DNA of 64,000 nucleotides, from NCBI RefSeq assembly GCF_030380735.1, contig NZ_JAUDRZ010000001.1:248001-312000 (forward strand), given 5' to 3'. The translations under genes and the position numbers were made by a program. Positions 10,010-21,034 of this stretch are shown here, piece by piece (position 1 is the stretch's first letter; each line of letters starts with the position of its first letter). The notes below the pieces were generated by a model, which had not been told where the DNA came from, ran no database searches, and saw nothing but the letters and a program-made list of their open reading frames with translations. This DNA is from Rhizobium sp. S152 (GTDB taxonomy: Bacteria > Pseudomonadota > Alphaproteobacteria > Rhizobiales > Rhizobiaceae).

Positions 10010-10831
10010 GTGGAGAACAGACCGAACTTCTTCCATCTGCATCTGATTTCTGACTCAACCGGCGAGACTCTCATCTCCGCTGGACGAGCCGCGTCCGCGC
10101 AATTCAAGGCTGCGCAGCCGATCGAGCACGTCTATCCGCTGATCCGCAATCGAAAGCAGCTGCTGCAGGTTCTCCAAGCCATCGATAGCGAGCCGGGCAT
10201 CGTGCTCTACACGATTGTCGACCGTGAGCTTGCGACATTGATCGATCAGCGTTGCGCCGAGATGGGGGTTGCTTCCGTCAATGTGCTCGAGCCGGTAATC
10301 GATGCTTTCCAGATCTACCTGGGGGCGCCGTCACGCCGACGGGTGGGCGCACAGCATGTGATGAACGCGGGCTATTTCGCCCGCATAGAAGCACTCAATT
10401 TCACGATGGATCACGACGACGGCCAAATGCCTGAGGACTACGAGGAAGCCGACGTCGTCATCATAGGTATCAGCCGCACCTCGAAAACGCCGACCAGCAT
10501 CTACCTCGCAAACCGCGGCATCAAGACCGCCAATATTCCGATCGTCTATGGTGTGCCTCTTCCGGAGAATCTTTTCTCGGTGGTCAAGCCGTTGGTGGTC
10601 TGCCTGATCGCGACGACGGACCGGATTTCGCAAGTCCGCGAAAATCGCGTGCTCGGGGCGACGCCCGGGTTTGATCGCGGTCAATATACCGATCGTGCGG
10701 CGATTTCCGAAGAACTGAAATACGCCCGCTCGCTTTGCGCCCGTCATAACTGGCCGCTCATAGACGTGACGCGACGGTCAATCGAGGAGACGGCGGCCGC
10801 AATCGTTGCTCTTCGTCCCAAGCTGCGTTAA
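10010..10831 (+). CDS. Pyruvate, phosphate dikinase regulatory protein (kinase/pyrophosphorylase, DUF299)
   Basis: 273 residues from a GTG start at 10010. The N-terminal [10 protein letters not shown] motif and the P-loop GISRTSKT at residues 153-160 are diagnostic of the family, which uses ADP to phosphorylate a threonine of PPDK or PEP synthase and phosphate to reverse it. It would set flux between pyruvate and PEP, complementing pckA further along the window. It starts at the right edge of the putative origin and reads away from it. Whether its target is PPDK or PEP synthase cannot be decided from sequence; PPDK is the usual partner in rhizobia. Confidence 0.93.
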   Translation: MENRPNFFHLHLISDSTGETLISAGRAASAQFKAAQPIEHVYPLIRNRKQLLQVLQAIDSEPGIVLYTIVDRELATLIDQRCAEMGVASVNVLEPVIDAFQIYLGAPSRRRVGAQHVMNAGYFARIEALNFTMDHDDGQMPEDYEEADVVIIGISRTSKTPTSIYLANRGIKTANIPIVYGVPLPENLFSVVKPLVVCLIATTDRISQVRENRVLGATPGFDRGQYTDRAAISEELKYARSLCARHNWPLIDVTRRSIEETAAAIVALRPKLR

Positions 10832-10860
10832 GCGCAGTGGGTCAATTCAAGGGCTTTCGT

Positions 10861-11460
10861 ATGACGACCAAGATCATTCTCGCCTCCGCAAGTCCATTTC
10901 GGCGTATGCTTATGGAGAATGCAGGTCTCTCCTTCGAAGCGCATGCGGCCGATATCGACGAGCGCGCCATTGAGTCTCGTTTGGAGAACGTCAGTTCCAC
11001 ACCGGATGCCGTCGCGATCGTCTTGGCAACCGAGAAGGCGAGCGAAGTCAGCCGCCGCTTTCCCGATGCGATCATTATCGGCTCCGATCAGACGATGTCG
11101 CTGAGAAATCGGACTTTTCATAAGCCGAAAGATATGGCCGACGCAGCAAATCACCTGCGGCTTCTTTCGGGCAACACGCATCGCCTGAATAGCGCCATCG
11201 CACTCGTACAAAACGGTCAAATCATCTGGCAACATGTGTCGCATGCGAATCTGACGATGCGCGACCTCAGCGACGAATTCATTGCCAGGCATCTCGCGCG
11301 TGTGGGAGATAGGGCGATGTCTAGCGTTGGCGCCTATCAGCTTGAAGGGGAGGGGTTGCAGTTGTTCTCGAAAATCGACGGCGACTACTTCACCATCATC
11401 GGGCTCCCGATGCTGCCGCTGCTTGAAAAACTGAGGGAGCTTGGTGCTATCGATGGATGA
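10861..11460 (+). CDS. maf: Maf-like nucleoside triphosphate pyrophosphatase
   Basis: 199 residues from the ATG at 10861; a GTG at 10837 is in frame but would add eight non-conserved residues. The family signature [16 protein letters not shown] lies at the N-terminus and IIGSDQTM in the middle. Maf proteins hydrolyse non-canonical or modified NTPs and were first described as septum inhibitors. The stop overlaps the start of aroE, indicating translational coupling in a maf-aroE-coaE-dnaQ unit. Confidence 0.93.
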   Translation: MTTKIILASASPFRRMLMENAGLSFEAHAADIDERAIESRLENVSSTPDAVAIVLATEKASEVSRRFPDAIIIGSDQTMSLRNRTFHKPKDMADAANHLRLLSGNTHRLNSAIALVQNGQIIWQHVSHANLTMRDLSDEFIARHLARVGDRAMSSVGAYQLEGEGLQLFSKIDGDYFTIIGLPMLPLLEKLRELGAIDG

Positions 11461-12310
11461 TTCACGTGAAACACTTGGGCGCCATGCCTTCGTCACCGGC
11501 TTCCCGATCAAGCATTCACGGTCGCCGATAATCCACGGACACTGGTTGAAAACGCTCGGCATTCAAGGGTCTTACCGAGCCCACGAGGTCGCGCCGGAGA
11601 ACTTTCCTGACTTTCTCCAGACCTTGAAAGACGGTCGCTCCGGCTTCATCGGCGGCAATGTCACGATCCCGCATAAAGAGATCGCGTTCAAGCTGGCTGA
11701 TCAGCCGGACGAGCTATCGCAGGAGCTGGGCGCATCGAACACCCTGTGGGTGGAAGAGGGTAGACTGCATGCGACCAATACCGATGGTCGCGGCTTCACC
11801 GCCAATCTCGATGAGCGACACCCGGGTTGGGACAGGGCGCGATCCGCTGTGATCCTGGGCGCCGGCGGCGCCAGCCGTGCTGTCATCCAGGCCGTACGCG
11901 ATCGTGGCTTCAAGGAAATTCATCTCATCAACCGAACAGTTGCTCGAGCGCGTGAGCTCGCCGATCGCTTCGGTGCCGTCGTTCAAGCACATCCGATGGA
12001 AGCGCTCACCGAAGTCATGAGCGGCGCGGGCCTGTTCGTCAACACGACCTCGCTCGGCATGGATGGCGAGGAAGCGCCGCGGCTCGACTTCTCGCCGCTA
12101 CTCTCCGGCGCCGTGGTCACCGACATTGTCTATGTTCCCCTGAAGACGCCGTTCCTGGTCCAGGCCGAGGAGCAAGGTTTCCCGACCGTGGACGGACTGG
12201 GCATGCTCCTGCATCAGGCAGTCCCCGGCTTCGAGAAGTGGTTCGGACAGCGCCCACTCGTCGATGAAACGCTGCGGGCTTTGATCATCGCGGATATGGA
12301 AAAGCACTGA
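11453..12310 (+). CDS. aroE: Shikimate dehydrogenase (NADP+)
   Basis: 285 residues from the ATG at 11453. The substrate-binding motif [10 protein letters not shown] and the NADP-binding GAGGASRAV loop with NRT following the second strand are present, as is the catalytic lysine in NVTIPHKE. It reduces 3-dehydroshikimate in aromatic amino acid synthesis. Codons 3-7 (DSRET) carry a one-mismatch parS site. An in-frame GTG at 11441 is possible but further inside maf. The stop overlaps the coaE start by one base. Confidence 0.97.
   Translation: MDDSRETLGRHAFVTGFPIKHSRSPIIHGHWLKTLGIQGSYRAHEVAPENFPDFLQTLKDGRSGFIGGNVTIPHKEIAFKLADQPDELSQELGASNTLWVEEGRLHATNTDGRGFTANLDERHPGWDRARSAVILGAGGASRAVIQAVRDRGFKEIHLINRTVARARELADRFGAVVQAHPMEALTEVMSGAGLFVNTTSLGMDGEEAPRLDFSPLLSGAVVTDIVYVPLKTPFLVQAEEQGFPTVDGLGMLLHQAVPGFEKWFGQRPLVDETLRALIIADMEKH
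11458..11473. other. parS: parS site 4 (start of aroE)
   Basis: TGATTCACGTGAAACA, one mismatch from the consensus. It spans the maf stop and aroE codons 2-7, about 1.5 kb to the right of oriC. Confidence 0.85.
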
Positions 12311-12921
12311 TGCTCAAGATCGGACTGACGGGATCGATCGGGATGGGAAAATCGACGACGGCGGGATTTTTCGCCGCCGCTGGCGTGCCGGTCAATGATT
12401 CCGATGCTGTCGTCCATGCTCTTTATTCTGGAAAGGCTGCGCCGCTAATCGACGAAGTCTTTCCCGGCACGATAAAAGACGGTGCTGTTGATAGGCAGGA
12501 ACTTAGCCGCCAGCTCACGCTCAAGCCCGACGGCTTCAAACGCCTGGAGGCAATCGTCCATCCTCTGGTCAGGGAGCGGGAAGACGAGTTTATCCGCCAG
12601 CAAACTGATGCCGACGCCGAGATGGTCGTCCTCGACATCCCACTCTTGTTCGAAACGGGTGCGGATACGAGGGTTGATATTGTCGTGGTCGTAACATGCG
12701 ATCCACAGATTCAACGAGACAGGGTGCTTGCGCGCCCGGGCATGACGGAAGAAAAATTCGGTATGATTCTCTCGCGCCAGACGCCGGATGCCTTGAAGCG
12801 GGCGCGCGCCGATTATCTGGTCGACACCGGGCATAGCAAGGAAGCTGCCAGGCAGCGTGTTCAAGAAATAATTGCCGATCTGAAATCGCGGCTCGCCAAG
12901 GGAGATTTCCGGAATGCGTGA
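12310..12921 (+). CDS. coaE: Dephospho-CoA kinase
   Basis: 203 residues. The N-terminal P-loop GLTGSIGMGKST and the DIPLLFET motif are characteristic. It phosphorylates the 3' hydroxyl of dephospho-CoA, the last step of CoA synthesis; coaA, the first kinase, is at 52 kb in this window. The ATG shares a base with the aroE stop, and the end overlaps dnaQ by eight bases. Confidence 0.97.
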   Translation: MLKIGLTGSIGMGKSTTAGFFAAAGVPVNDSDAVVHALYSGKAAPLIDEVFPGTIKDGAVDRQELSRQLTLKPDGFKRLEAIVHPLVREREDEFIRQQTDADAEMVVLDIPLLFETGADTRVDIVVVVTCDPQIQRDRVLARPGMTEEKFGMILSRQTPDALKRARADYLVDTGHSKEAARQRVQEIIADLKSRLAKGDFRNA

Positions 12922-13624
12922 AATCATCTTCGATACGGAAACCACCGGACTGGACAACCGCATCGATCGTATCATCGAGATCGGCGGGGTCGAGATGATC
13001 AATCACTTCCCGACTGGCCGCACCATCCACATCTACATCAATCCTGGCGACCAGAAGGTCCATGCCGACGCGCTGGCGGTTCATGGCATTACCGACGAGT
13101 TCCTGAAGGACAAGCCTTCGTTCAGCGACGTCGTGCAGGAGATCATCGACTTCTTCGGCGACGGCAAGTGGATCGCCCACAACGCGACCTTTGATATGGG
13201 CTTCATCAACGCGGAGCTTGCGCGTCTCGGCATGCCGCCGATCTTGCCGGAACGGGTAACCGACACATTGTCGCTGGCGCGTCGCAAGCATCCGATGGGC
13301 CCGAACTCGCTCGATGCGCTTTGCCGGCGCTACGGCATCGACAATTCGCACCGTGCCAAACACGGCGCGCTTCTCGACTCCGAACTTCTGGCCGAAGTCT
13401 ATATCGAGATGATCGGCGGCCGGCAGACAGCGCTCGGCCTCGGTGTCGCTTCCAGCAAGACCGCAGGCGAGGAGGATCTCGTCGAGGAGATCATCCTGGA
13501 ATCGATGGAACGACCCCGGCCTCTGCCGGCACGCTTGAGCGAAGGCGAGCAGCAGGCTCATGACGCCCTGATCGCCAAGCTCGGTCAGAAGGGCATCTGG
13601 GCAAAATACGATCTGCCAAACTAA
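12914..13624 (+). CDS. dnaQ: DNA polymerase III subunit epsilon (3'-5' proofreading exonuclease)
   Basis: 236 residues. The exonuclease motifs are FDTETTGLD near residue 5, HNATFDMGFIN in the middle and a HRAKHGALLDSELLA segment, giving the DEDDh acidic set with its histidine. It proofreads for the replicative polymerase; holA of the same holoenzyme is at the left edge of the window. It ends the maf-aroE-coaE-dnaQ run and converges on secB. Confidence 0.97.
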   Translation: MREIIFDTETTGLDNRIDRIIEIGGVEMINHFPTGRTIHIYINPGDQKVHADALAVHGITDEFLKDKPSFSDVVQEIIDFFGDGKWIAHNATFDMGFINAELARLGMPPILPERVTDTLSLARRKHPMGPNSLDALCRRYGIDNSHRAKHGALLDSELLAEVYIEMIGGRQTALGLGVASSKTAGEEDLVEEIILESMERPRPLPARLSEGEQQAHDALIAKLGQKGIWAKYDLPN

Positions 13625-13627
13625 AAA

Positions 13628-13648
13628 TGCCCGGGCTTCGCCCGGGCA
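13628..13648 (-). terminator. Terminator after secB
   Basis: Nine-base perfect stem TGCCCGGGC/GCCCGGGCA with a TTC loop. A five-base A-run on its left becomes a T-run on the minus strand, so it suits secB; on the plus strand there is no T-run for dnaQ. Confidence 0.75.
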
Positions 13649-13679
13649 CTTCCATCAGGTCTCATAAATTGGCGAAAGC

Positions 13680-14156
13680 TTAGTTCGCCTGAACCTTGGC
13701 ACGCGTCTGTTCTTCAGCTACGCGCTGCGCGAACATCTGCGAAAAATCGATCGGGTCGATCATCAGCGGCGGGAAGCCACCGTTACGCGTGACGTCTGCG
13801 ATGATCTGGCGAGCAAACGGGAAGAGCATGCGCGGGCATTCGATGAAGAGAACCGGCAGCATGTGCTCCTGCGGGAAACCGGCGATGCGGAAAACGCCGC
13901 CATAAACCAGCTCCGTATGGAAAACCGTCTTGTCGCCATCCTTGGCTTCGGCGTTCAACGACAGAACCACGTCGAAATCCGTGTCCGACAGCGGATTGGC
14001 GTTCACGTTGACATTGATGTTGATGGCCGGAGCCTTGTCGCGAGCCTGGAGCGAACGCGGCGCACCCGGATTTTCGAAAGAGAGATCCTTGGTGTACTGC
14101 GCAAGAATGGTAAGGCTGGGGCTCGTTGCGCCGTTGTTGTCGTCTTCGTTGGCCAT
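13680..14156 (-). CDS. secB: Protein-export chaperone SecB
   Basis: 158 residues from the ATG at 14156, which is preceded by GAGGA at a suitable distance; upstream in-frame codons to 14207 are not SecB-like. The [20 protein letters not shown] segment is the conserved first strand. SecB holds preproteins unfolded and hands them to SecA. It is followed upstream by fxsA and then divergent from a Tim44-like gene, a common alphaproteobacterial set. Confidence 0.95.
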   Translation of the reverse strand: MANEDDNNGATSPSLTILAQYTKDLSFENPGAPRSLQARDKAPAININVNVNANPLSDTDFDVVLSLNAEAKDGDKTVFHTELVYGGVFRIAGFPQEHMLPVLFIECPRMLFPFARQIIADVTRNGGFPPLMIDPIDFSQMFAQRVAEEQTRAKVQAN

Positions 14157-14252
14157 GGGCTTTTCCTCGAGGGCTTTGGATTGTGCCGCATCTATCATTT
14201 TGAGCAATGGGTTACAACCCTGGCGCCCAGCGGGACGGCAGGCACGATAGGC

Positions 14253-14750
14253 TTAATCTCCGAGGTGTTTTCCCGACCATGGTGATTTTCCATCCGGCTC
14301 CCTCCGGTAATCCTCTTCATCTAGATCGACGACCTTGGGATCGCTCTGCCGACCGGGCCGAGACGATGCCGTAAAGCCTCCCTTCGAGCCCACGACGACG
14401 AAGCGCCGGCTGATATAGCGCCATGCCAGATCCCGCACCGGCGGAATGAACATCAGGATGGCGATGATGTCGGTGATGAAGCCGGGAATGATCAGTAACA
14501 GTGAGGCGATAACGAACATCGCCGGGCGAAGCAATTCGCGACCAGGCAGCGCACCGCTTTGACCTTCCGCTTGCATGCGGCGCAGGATGCCGATGCCTTG
14601 GCGCCTCAGCAGTGTCATTCCGGCAATGAAGCTGAGCAGGACCAAGGCCAGCGTTAGCCATAAGCCGATCATCTTTCCGACAACGACAAAACCCGCGATT
14701 TCCGCAAGCGGCATAAGAAGGATGAAGGCAGGCAGCATTGTAAGGCGCAT
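14253..14750 (-). CDS. fxsA: FxsA family membrane protein
   Basis: 165 residues with hydrophobic segments near residues 5-20, 25-45 and 75-105, the typical short FxsA topology, then a charged cytoplasmic tail. In E. coli FxsA overproduction relieves exclusion of phage T7 by the F plasmid; its normal function is unknown. The PGFITDIIAILMFIPPVR stretch is the best-conserved part. It is divergent from the Tim44-like gene with a 125-base gap. Confidence 0.88.
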   Translation of the reverse strand: MRLTMLPAFILLMPLAEIAGFVVVGKMIGLWLTLALVLLSFIAGMTLLRRQGIGILRRMQAEGQSGALPGRELLRPAMFVIASLLLIIPGFITDIIAILMFIPPVRDLAWRYISRRFVVVGSKGGFTASSRPGRQSDPKVVDLDEEDYRREPDGKSPWSGKHLGD

Positions 14751-14875
14751 GTGTCTCTCCCGGGGTTGCCGGGCTCCGTTGCGGCGGCCGTTTTGGCCGA
14801 CCCATTTGAATCATCTGTATAGGCAGACTATATGGGAGTACAAATCAGGGATGTTAACGGCTTTACGGCGGGGAT

Positions 14876-15580
14876 ATGGGCTCAAACGACTTCATCACAT
14901 TGTTTTTTCTCGTGGCGGCGGTGCTGATTTTTCTGCAGCTTCGCAGCGTCCTCGGTCGTCGTACGGGAAATGAGAAGCCGCCGCGCGATCTTTACACCCC
15001 TCGCGATGCAGTCGGTCCCGAAGGTCCCGATGCCGGCAAAGTCGTCACGTTGCCCCGTCGTGATGCCGCCGGCGAAGAGGAAGATCGCTTCGCCGCGATC
15101 GATGCCTTCGCTCCAGTCGGCACGCCGCTCAACGATTCCTTGCGCGAAATGAACAAGGCCGATCCCTCCTTCACGCCGAAGGAATTCATCAATGGCGCCC
15201 GGATGGCATACGAGATGATCGTCATGGCCTTCGCCGACGGTGACCGCAAGACACTGAAGAACCTGTTGTCCAAGGAAGTCTATGATGGCTTCGACGCCGC
15301 GATCGCCGATCGCGAGTCAAAAGGCGAGAAGGTCAAGTCGACCTTCGTCGGCATCGAGAAGGCAGAGATCACCAATGTCGAGGTAAAGGGCAGCGAGGCC
15401 CAGATCACGCTGCGGATCGCCAGCCAGTTGATTTCGGCGACCTATGACCGTGACGATAAGTTGGTCGATGGCGATGCGGAGAGTGTGGCTGAGGTCAATG
15501 ACCTCTGGACCTTCGCGCGGGACACGCGGTCGCGTGATCCGAACTGGAAACTCGTGGCCACCGAATCGGAACATGAGTGA
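14876..15580 (+). CDS. Tim44-like domain protein (TimA)
   Basis: 234 residues: an N-terminal membrane anchor (residues 6-22), a variable acidic linker, then a Tim44-like domain from about residue 90 (FINGARMAYEMIVMAFADGD). The domain is shared with mitochondrial Tim44; a Caulobacter relative, TimA, is membrane-bound, but its role is not settled. The last codons overlap the mltA start by eight bases, so the two are likely cotranslated. No catalytic residues are expected. Confidence 0.88.
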   Translation: MGSNDFITLFFLVAAVLIFLQLRSVLGRRTGNEKPPRDLYTPRDAVGPEGPDAGKVVTLPRRDAAGEEEDRFAAIDAFAPVGTPLNDSLREMNKADPSFTPKEFINGARMAYEMIVMAFADGDRKTLKNLLSKEVYDGFDAAIADRESKGEKVKSTFVGIEKAEITNVEVKGSEAQITLRIASQLISATYDRDDKLVDGDAESVAEVNDLWTFARDTRSRDPNWKLVATESEHE

Positions 15581-16688
15581 CGAAAGAGAGGGCTTCGCCC
15601 TTCGGGAAACAAGCTTCGATGAGCTGAAAGGCTGGAGGGATGATGATCCCTCCAGCCTTTTTGAAACCATGGAAGCCTGCTGCAGGTACATCGAGGGCAC
15701 GAAGCCATATCGCGCCGGTACGCTGGGATTGACCGCGCAGGACCTTCTGCCACTGTTGCACGCGGCAGGTGAGGCCAAGATGGGCTCTGCGGCGGACGCC
15801 AGGTCTTTCTTCGAAACTCACTGTCGGCCATTCCGCATCCTCCGTGCTGGTGGCGATCCGGGCTTTGTCACGGCATTCTACGAACCTGAGATCGCGGTAT
15901 CGGCAATGCGGGACGAGGAATACAATTATCCTTTCTATCGCCGCCCTAGTGATCTCATTGATCTCGACAACACCAACCGTCCGGCTCAATTGGAATCCGG
16001 CTATGTTTTTGGCCGGAGCCGCGATGGCGTGATCGATGCCTATCCAGACCGCCGCGAAATCGATCAGGGAGCACTTGCCGGGCTTGGGCTGGAAATCGCC
16101 TGGGCGAAGTCGAAAGTTGACGTTTTCTTCGTGCATGTGCAAGGCGCTGCCCGGCTGCGTTATCGCGACGGAAGCATTGGCCGCATCACCTACGCCGCCA
16201 AGGCCGGCCATCCGTTTTCGGCGATCGGAAAATTGCTCATAGAGCGCGGTGAGATCGACCGGTCGGTGATTTCGATGCAGTCGATCCGCGCATGGTTGGC
16301 TGACCATCCCGACGAGGTCGATGAGGTCCTCTGGCACAATCGGTCCTACATATTCTTTCGTGAGGCTGAGACAGGCCTTGACGATGGTCCGATTGCGGCC
16401 GCGAAGGTGCCGCTCATCGCGGGACGATCGCTCGCCGTCGACCGGCTGATCCACACCTTTGGCTTTCCATTTTTTATCCGCTCGAAAGAACTTCGCCATC
16501 TCGACGGCGGCAAGCCCTTCGAAAGGCTGATGCTCGCACTCGATACCGGCTCGGCCATTGTCGGTCCGGCCCGAGGCGACATATTCACCGGCTCTGGCGA
16601 GCTGGCCGGTGAGCGAGCCGGCACCGTTCGCCACGACGCAGATTTTACCATACTGATTCCCAATGCCGCAGCCGCGAGGTTCCGTTGA
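15573..16688 (+). CDS. mltA: Membrane-bound lytic murein transglycosylase A-like protein
   Basis: 371 residues from the ATG at 15573. The MltA domain spans about 85-300 (FVTAFYEPEI, VDVFFVHVQGAARLRYRDG) and the 3D domain follows, with LALDTGSAIVGPARGDIF at 321-338 holding Asp324 and Asp336, of which 336 is the likely catalytic acid. The family cleaves glycan strands to 1,6-anhydroMurNAc ends. No signal peptide or lipobox is visible, unlike E. coli MltA. A perfect terminator-like hairpin lies in codons 19-30. The stop overlaps the smr start. Confidence 0.93.
   Translation: MSDEREGFALRETSFDELKGWRDDDPSSLFETMEACCRYIEGTKPYRAGTLGLTAQDLLPLLHAAGEAKMGSAADARSFFETHCRPFRILRAGGDPGFVTAFYEPEIAVSAMRDEEYNYPFYRRPSDLIDLDNTNRPAQLESGYVFGRSRDGVIDAYPDRREIDQGALAGLGLEIAWAKSKVDVFFVHVQGAARLRYRDGSIGRITYAAKAGHPFSAIGKLLIERGEIDRSVISMQSIRAWLADHPDEVDEVLWHNRSYIFFREAETGLDDGPIAAAKVPLIAGRSLAVDRLIHTFGFPFFIRSKELRHLDGGKPFERLMLALDTGSAIVGPARGDIFTGSGELAGERAGTVRHDADFTILIPNAAAARFR
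15627..15660 (+). terminator. Terminator-like hairpin inside mltA
   Basis: A perfect 14-bp stem, AAAGGCTGGAGGGA paired with TCCCTCCAGCCTTT around a TGATGA loop, continuing into a total of five T. It has the form of an intrinsic terminator, but lies 54 bases inside mltA and 47 bases after the Tim44-like gene. Function is inferred only. Confidence 0.55.
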
Positions 16689-17248
16689 TGGTGCGGGATC
16701 GTAAGCTCAGCACGGATGAAAGAATTCTCTGGGGCAAGGTTGCCCGCAGCACGCGACCCATGCCCGGCAAAAAAGATCAGTTAAGCGAGATCGATGCCTT
16801 CTTGAACGAGGCGGAAGTCGAAATTGACAAAGCGCTGGCGAATAGGCCCGTCGCAAACGTCGCCGCCCAACCTCCGTCTCCCAAGCCGAAGCAAACGTCC
16901 GGTGTTCATCATCCGCTGGAACGACCTGTCAAACGAAAGATCGCGAAAGGCCATGTGGCGCTCGAAGCGCGCATCGACCTTCATGGGCTCGTGCAGAGCG
17001 AAGCGCACGTCATGCTGCTCGATTTCCTGATGCGCGCGCATGAGCGCGGCATGCGACACGTTCTCGTCATCACTGGCAAGGGTAGCTCGCTCGGCAGCGA
17101 AGGCGCCCTTAAGCGGGCAGTGCCGATGTGGTTCTCGAAGCCGGAGTTCCGCTTCCTGATTTCATCATACGAGACTGCGGCGCAGCATCACGGTGGCGAG
17201 GGCGCCCTCTATATCCGTCTCGCCCGGCGTCACGGGGATCCACTTTGA
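16688..17248 (+). CDS. Smr/MutS2-type domain protein
   Basis: 186 residues from the ATG at 16688, which shares a base with the mltA stop. The first 90 residues are polar and probably disordered. The C-terminal Smr domain shows DLHGL near residue 100 and VITGKG near 125, the two motifs linked to nuclease activity or nucleic-acid binding. Stand-alone Smr proteins are poorly understood; roles in DNA repair and in ribosome rescue are reported for relatives. It is coupled to the XRE gene downstream. Confidence 0.88.
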   Translation: MVRDRKLSTDERILWGKVARSTRPMPGKKDQLSEIDAFLNEAEVEIDKALANRPVANVAAQPPSPKPKQTSGVHHPLERPVKRKIAKGHVALEARIDLHGLVQSEAHVMLLDFLMRAHERGMRHVLVITGKGSSLGSEGALKRAVPMWFSKPEFRFLISSYETAAQHHGGEGALYIRLARRHGDPL

Positions 17249-17622
17249 CGCCGTTCGGTGAAGCCATTCGCAAGTTGCGGGCGCGCAAGGGGGTGTCGCA
17301 GAAACAGATGGCTGCAGCCTTGAATGTGTCTCCAGCCTACCTTTCCGCGCTGGAGCATGGACAGCGCGGCATGCCGAGTTTCGACCTGCTGCAGCGCATT
17401 GCCGGATACTTCAACATCATCTGGGACGAAGCCGAAGAGCTCTTCCTTCTGGCTCGCTTTTCGGACCCGAAAGTTGTTGTCGATACATCGGGAATGTCGC
17501 CCGAACACACCGCCTTTGCAAATCTCCTGGCGGGCCGGATTCGCCATCTTGACAGCGCTGCATTGGCTCAACTCACGGCGGTTTTGGAAAATGCCGTCAA
17601 AGCGGACGGAAAAGGGTCATAA
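17245..17622 (+). CDS. XRE-family helix-turn-helix regulator
   Basis: 125 residues from a TTG start at 17245 that overlaps the smr stop. The HTH is at residues 9-62: FGEAIRKLRARKGVSQKQMA, then SPAYLSALEHGQRG as recognition helix. The remaining half has no recognised ligand domain. It sits 133 bases before gyrB. The target is unknown; a link to gyrB or to its own operon would be a guess. Confidence 0.88.
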   Translation: MTPFGEAIRKLRARKGVSQKQMAAALNVSPAYLSALEHGQRGMPSFDLLQRIAGYFNIIWDEAEELFLLARFSDPKVVVDTSGMSPEHTAFANLLAGRIRHLDSAALAQLTAVLENAVKADGKGS

Positions 17623-17722
17623 TCCCCTGTTTTATGCCGCATTTGCAGGCGCTGCCATTGGGAAGTCAAACCAAAAACCCTATATTCTGACGTGGATATG
17701 GCCGGTGATTCGCAAGTCTTGA

Positions 17723-20191
<2,469 letters not shown>

Positions 20192-20213
20192 CGAAGCCCA
20201 GACTGCCAATTTC

Positions 20214-20247
20214 AAAATCCCCACGACGTCAGCGTCGTGGGGATTTT
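20214..20247. terminator. Bidirectional terminator between gyrB and the nitroreductase
   Basis: A 15-bp perfect stem (AAAATCCCCACGACG and its complement) with a 4-base loop, A-rich on the left and T-rich on the right, so it works in either direction for the convergent genes. Confidence 0.9.
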
Positions 20248-20256
20248 TGCTTCTGG

Positions 20257-20850
20257 TCAGCCGGCTATGAACTGGCCCTTGAACGCGACTTCCGAGAGCG
20301 GTTTGCGCTGGCTCGGAAACTCACGTTCCTGATTGTGTTCCGACAGGACGCTCTTGTCGGCAAGGCGGCCCACCGCAATGCCGGCTTCCACGCGGTAGCC
20401 CTCGGGAATATCGAAGGTCCGTTTGATCTTCTCATGCTCGATGCCGCCCATGCCGTGGGCGTAGAAACCGGAGAGCTTCGCCTGCAGCGCCAGGTAGCCC
20501 CAGGCCGTGCCGGCGTCGAAGGAATGCGTGTAGCTCTTGCGCCCTTCGGAAAAATCACCGTTGAAACCCTTCGAGACCACGAAGATCAGGGCCGAGGCGT
20601 TCTTGGCCCACTCCTGATTAGACTCAACGAGCAGCGCGACGAACTTGTCCCAATCGTTCGATCCCTTCAGCGCATAGATAAAGCGCCAGGGCTGCTGGTT
20701 GGCGGAGGAGGGTGCCCAGTGCGCCGCATCCAGCATGCTGAGCAGCGTAGCCTCTTCGATAGCCTCGCCCGTGAAGGCGCGAGGAGACCACCGGTCAAGG
20801 AAAAGCGGTTCGATCGGATATTGGGATTCGCGGCTGTTGCTCTTCGTCAT
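20257..20850 (-). CDS. Nitroreductase family protein
   Basis: 197 residues. The N-terminal RWSPRAFTGEAI and AHWAPSSANQQPWRF segments are the FMN-binding signature of the oxygen-insensitive nitroreductase fold, and GGIEHEKIKRTFDIPEGY is the usual C-terminal hinge. These are FMN-dependent NAD(P)H oxidoreductases acting on quinones or nitroaromatics; the natural substrate is unknown. It is divergent from the glutathionyl-hydroquinone reductase gene, which handles quinones, so a shared detoxification role is possible. Confidence 0.88.
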   Translation of the reverse strand: MTKSNSRESQYPIEPLFLDRWSPRAFTGEAIEEATLLSMLDAAHWAPSSANQQPWRFIYALKGSNDWDKFVALLVESNQEWAKNASALIFVVSKGFNGDFSEGRKSYTHSFDAGTAWGYLALQAKLSGFYAHGMGGIEHEKIKRTFDIPEGYRVEAGIAVGRLADKSVLSEHNQEREFPSQRKPLSEVAFKGQFIAG

Positions 20851-21034
20851 GGTTCTTCCGGCTGTTCTAGAATGTTGAAATCAAATGATATCGCGCTTTC
20901 CGAAAATTTCGATGGCGGATATCGAACCTCGTTCACGGCAGACGGTGCACAGTCTGTTTCAAGAAATGTGGCCTCCCGCGCGCACGAAAGCACGCTAGAA
21001 GTCCGCCCCATGTCATTGAGATAGGAGAGCGGCG

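Noticed and set aside
9722..10058. Two overlapping minus-strand frames in the hemE-PPDK regulator gap
   Set aside because: They overlap the DnaA boxes and the PPDK regulator start, show no recognisable family, and are best explained as chance.
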